Source of the DNA: Candidatus Eiseniibacteriota bacterium
Lineage (GTDB): Bacteria > Eisenbacteria > RBG-16-71-46 > JAGVPR01
Reading direction: 5' to 3'
Assembly (NCBI GenBank): GCA_020052115.1
Contig: JAGVPR010000310.1
Location: forward strand, 1 to 5,320
Length of the DNA stretch: 5,320 nt
Shown: positions 5,176 to 5,320 of the stretch, piece after piece
Position numbering within the stretch: position 1 is the stretch's first letter
How the letters are laid out: each line of letters starts with the position of its first letter
Position numbers and translations under genes: made by a program
The notes under the pieces: generated by a model
Told to the model about the DNA's origin: nothing
Database searches by the model: none
What the model saw: the letters and a program-made list of their open reading frames with translations, nothing else

Positions 5176-5320
5176 TGTTTGTGCGGCTACTTAGGCGACG
5201 CGCGCCGGCAGTGCCGGTGCACGCCCGGGGAGATCTCACGCTATCGCGGGCGCATCTCGGGGCCGTTGCTCGATCGGATTGATCTGCATGTGGAGGTGTC
5301 GCCGGTGCCGTACGCGGATC
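5176..5320 (+). pseudogene. YifB/ComM-family ATPase, internal fragment lacking its 5' part (continues past the window)
   Basis: Frame from 5176 encodes 'CLCGYLGDARRQCRCTPGEI' and then 'SRYRGRISGPLLDRIDLHVE' up to the window edge. In YifB/ComM proteins this is the cysteine-motif loop (usually NPCPCGYxGD...C.C) and the sensor/arginine region of the AAA+ core, which normally sits about 300 residues into the protein. Upstream in this frame there is no family similarity: the residues before the first Cys read 'ATQG' instead of '..NP', and a stop codon lies at 5110-5112 with no ATG, GTG or TTG before 5179. The first part of the motif is also altered (GCLC instead of PCPC). The piece is therefore cut off at its 5' end, abutting the HTH gene. 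The reading frame is otherwise clean, so the truncation may be recent. It may continue into a normal C-terminus like that at 1-179. Confidence 0.8.

Noticed and set aside
5168..5239. N-terminal extension of the HTH protein from GTG 5237-5239
   Set aside because: These codons are mostly the antisense of the well-matched YifB fragment and have no ribosome binding site, so they are unlikely to be native protein.
1..5320. CRISPR array, tRNA, rRNA or complete insertion sequence
   Set aside because: No regularly spaced repeats, tRNA-like cloverleaf, rRNA sequence or transposase was seen on either strand.

Overview
This is a GC-rich bacterial window. Its core is a compact operon on the minus strand for outer-membrane electron transfer, and both ends show rearrangement. 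The taxon cannot be fixed from this sequence. High GC, a MtrA/DmsE-type decaheme cytochrome paired with an MtrB/PioB barrel, a stand-alone ChrB-type protein and a small 'LGDH-RKRRLDLGLLQREV' helix-turn-helix protein together suggest a Gram-negative soil, sediment or subsurface lineage (Acidobacteriota, Gemmatimonadota, Eisenbacteria or similar). That is inference.

Layout, left to right. Positions 1-179 (+) hold the last 58 codons of a YifB/ComM-family AAA+ ATPase. After a 66-base unexplained spacer comes the N-terminal third of an MFS transporter (620 to about 246, minus strand), which stops matching the family abruptly. Upstream of it on the minus strand lies a complete ChrB C-terminal-domain protein (1132-668). 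An intergenic stretch of about 270 bases (1133-1401) holds a strong hairpin behind the next operon. Then come the MtrB/PioB-like outer-membrane barrel (3768-1402) and, 19 bases upstream of it, the decaheme c-type cytochrome (4678-3788). A 231-base gap (4679-4909) holds a large inverted repeat and a weak promoter candidate. Beyond it is a small XRE-type HTH gene (minus). At the right edge (5176-5320, +) there is an internal piece of another YifB/ComM gene.

How the genes work together. The cytochrome (ten CXXCH motifs) and the barrel are the two essential parts of a porin-cytochrome conduit that moves electrons between periplasm and cell surface. No extracellular MtrC/OmcA-type cytochrome and no inner-membrane quinol oxidase lie in the window. 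The ChrB-like protein and the MFS transporter form a second same-strand pair (47-base gap), probably for chromate or other oxyanion resistance, with the transporter now broken.

The most unusual point is the arrangement of the two YifB/ComM pieces. The C-terminal end is at the left edge and the middle part (Cys motif and 'GPLLDRIDLH') is at the right edge, on the same strand, with roughly 60 codons missing between them. A simple insertion would leave the pieces in the opposite order. This order points to a tandem duplication or circular unit of about 5.5 kb, two separate copies, or an assembly artefact. The right-hand piece abuts the HTH gene within about 10 bases, and the left-hand piece lies close to the truncated MFS gene, so both junctions look like breakpoints.
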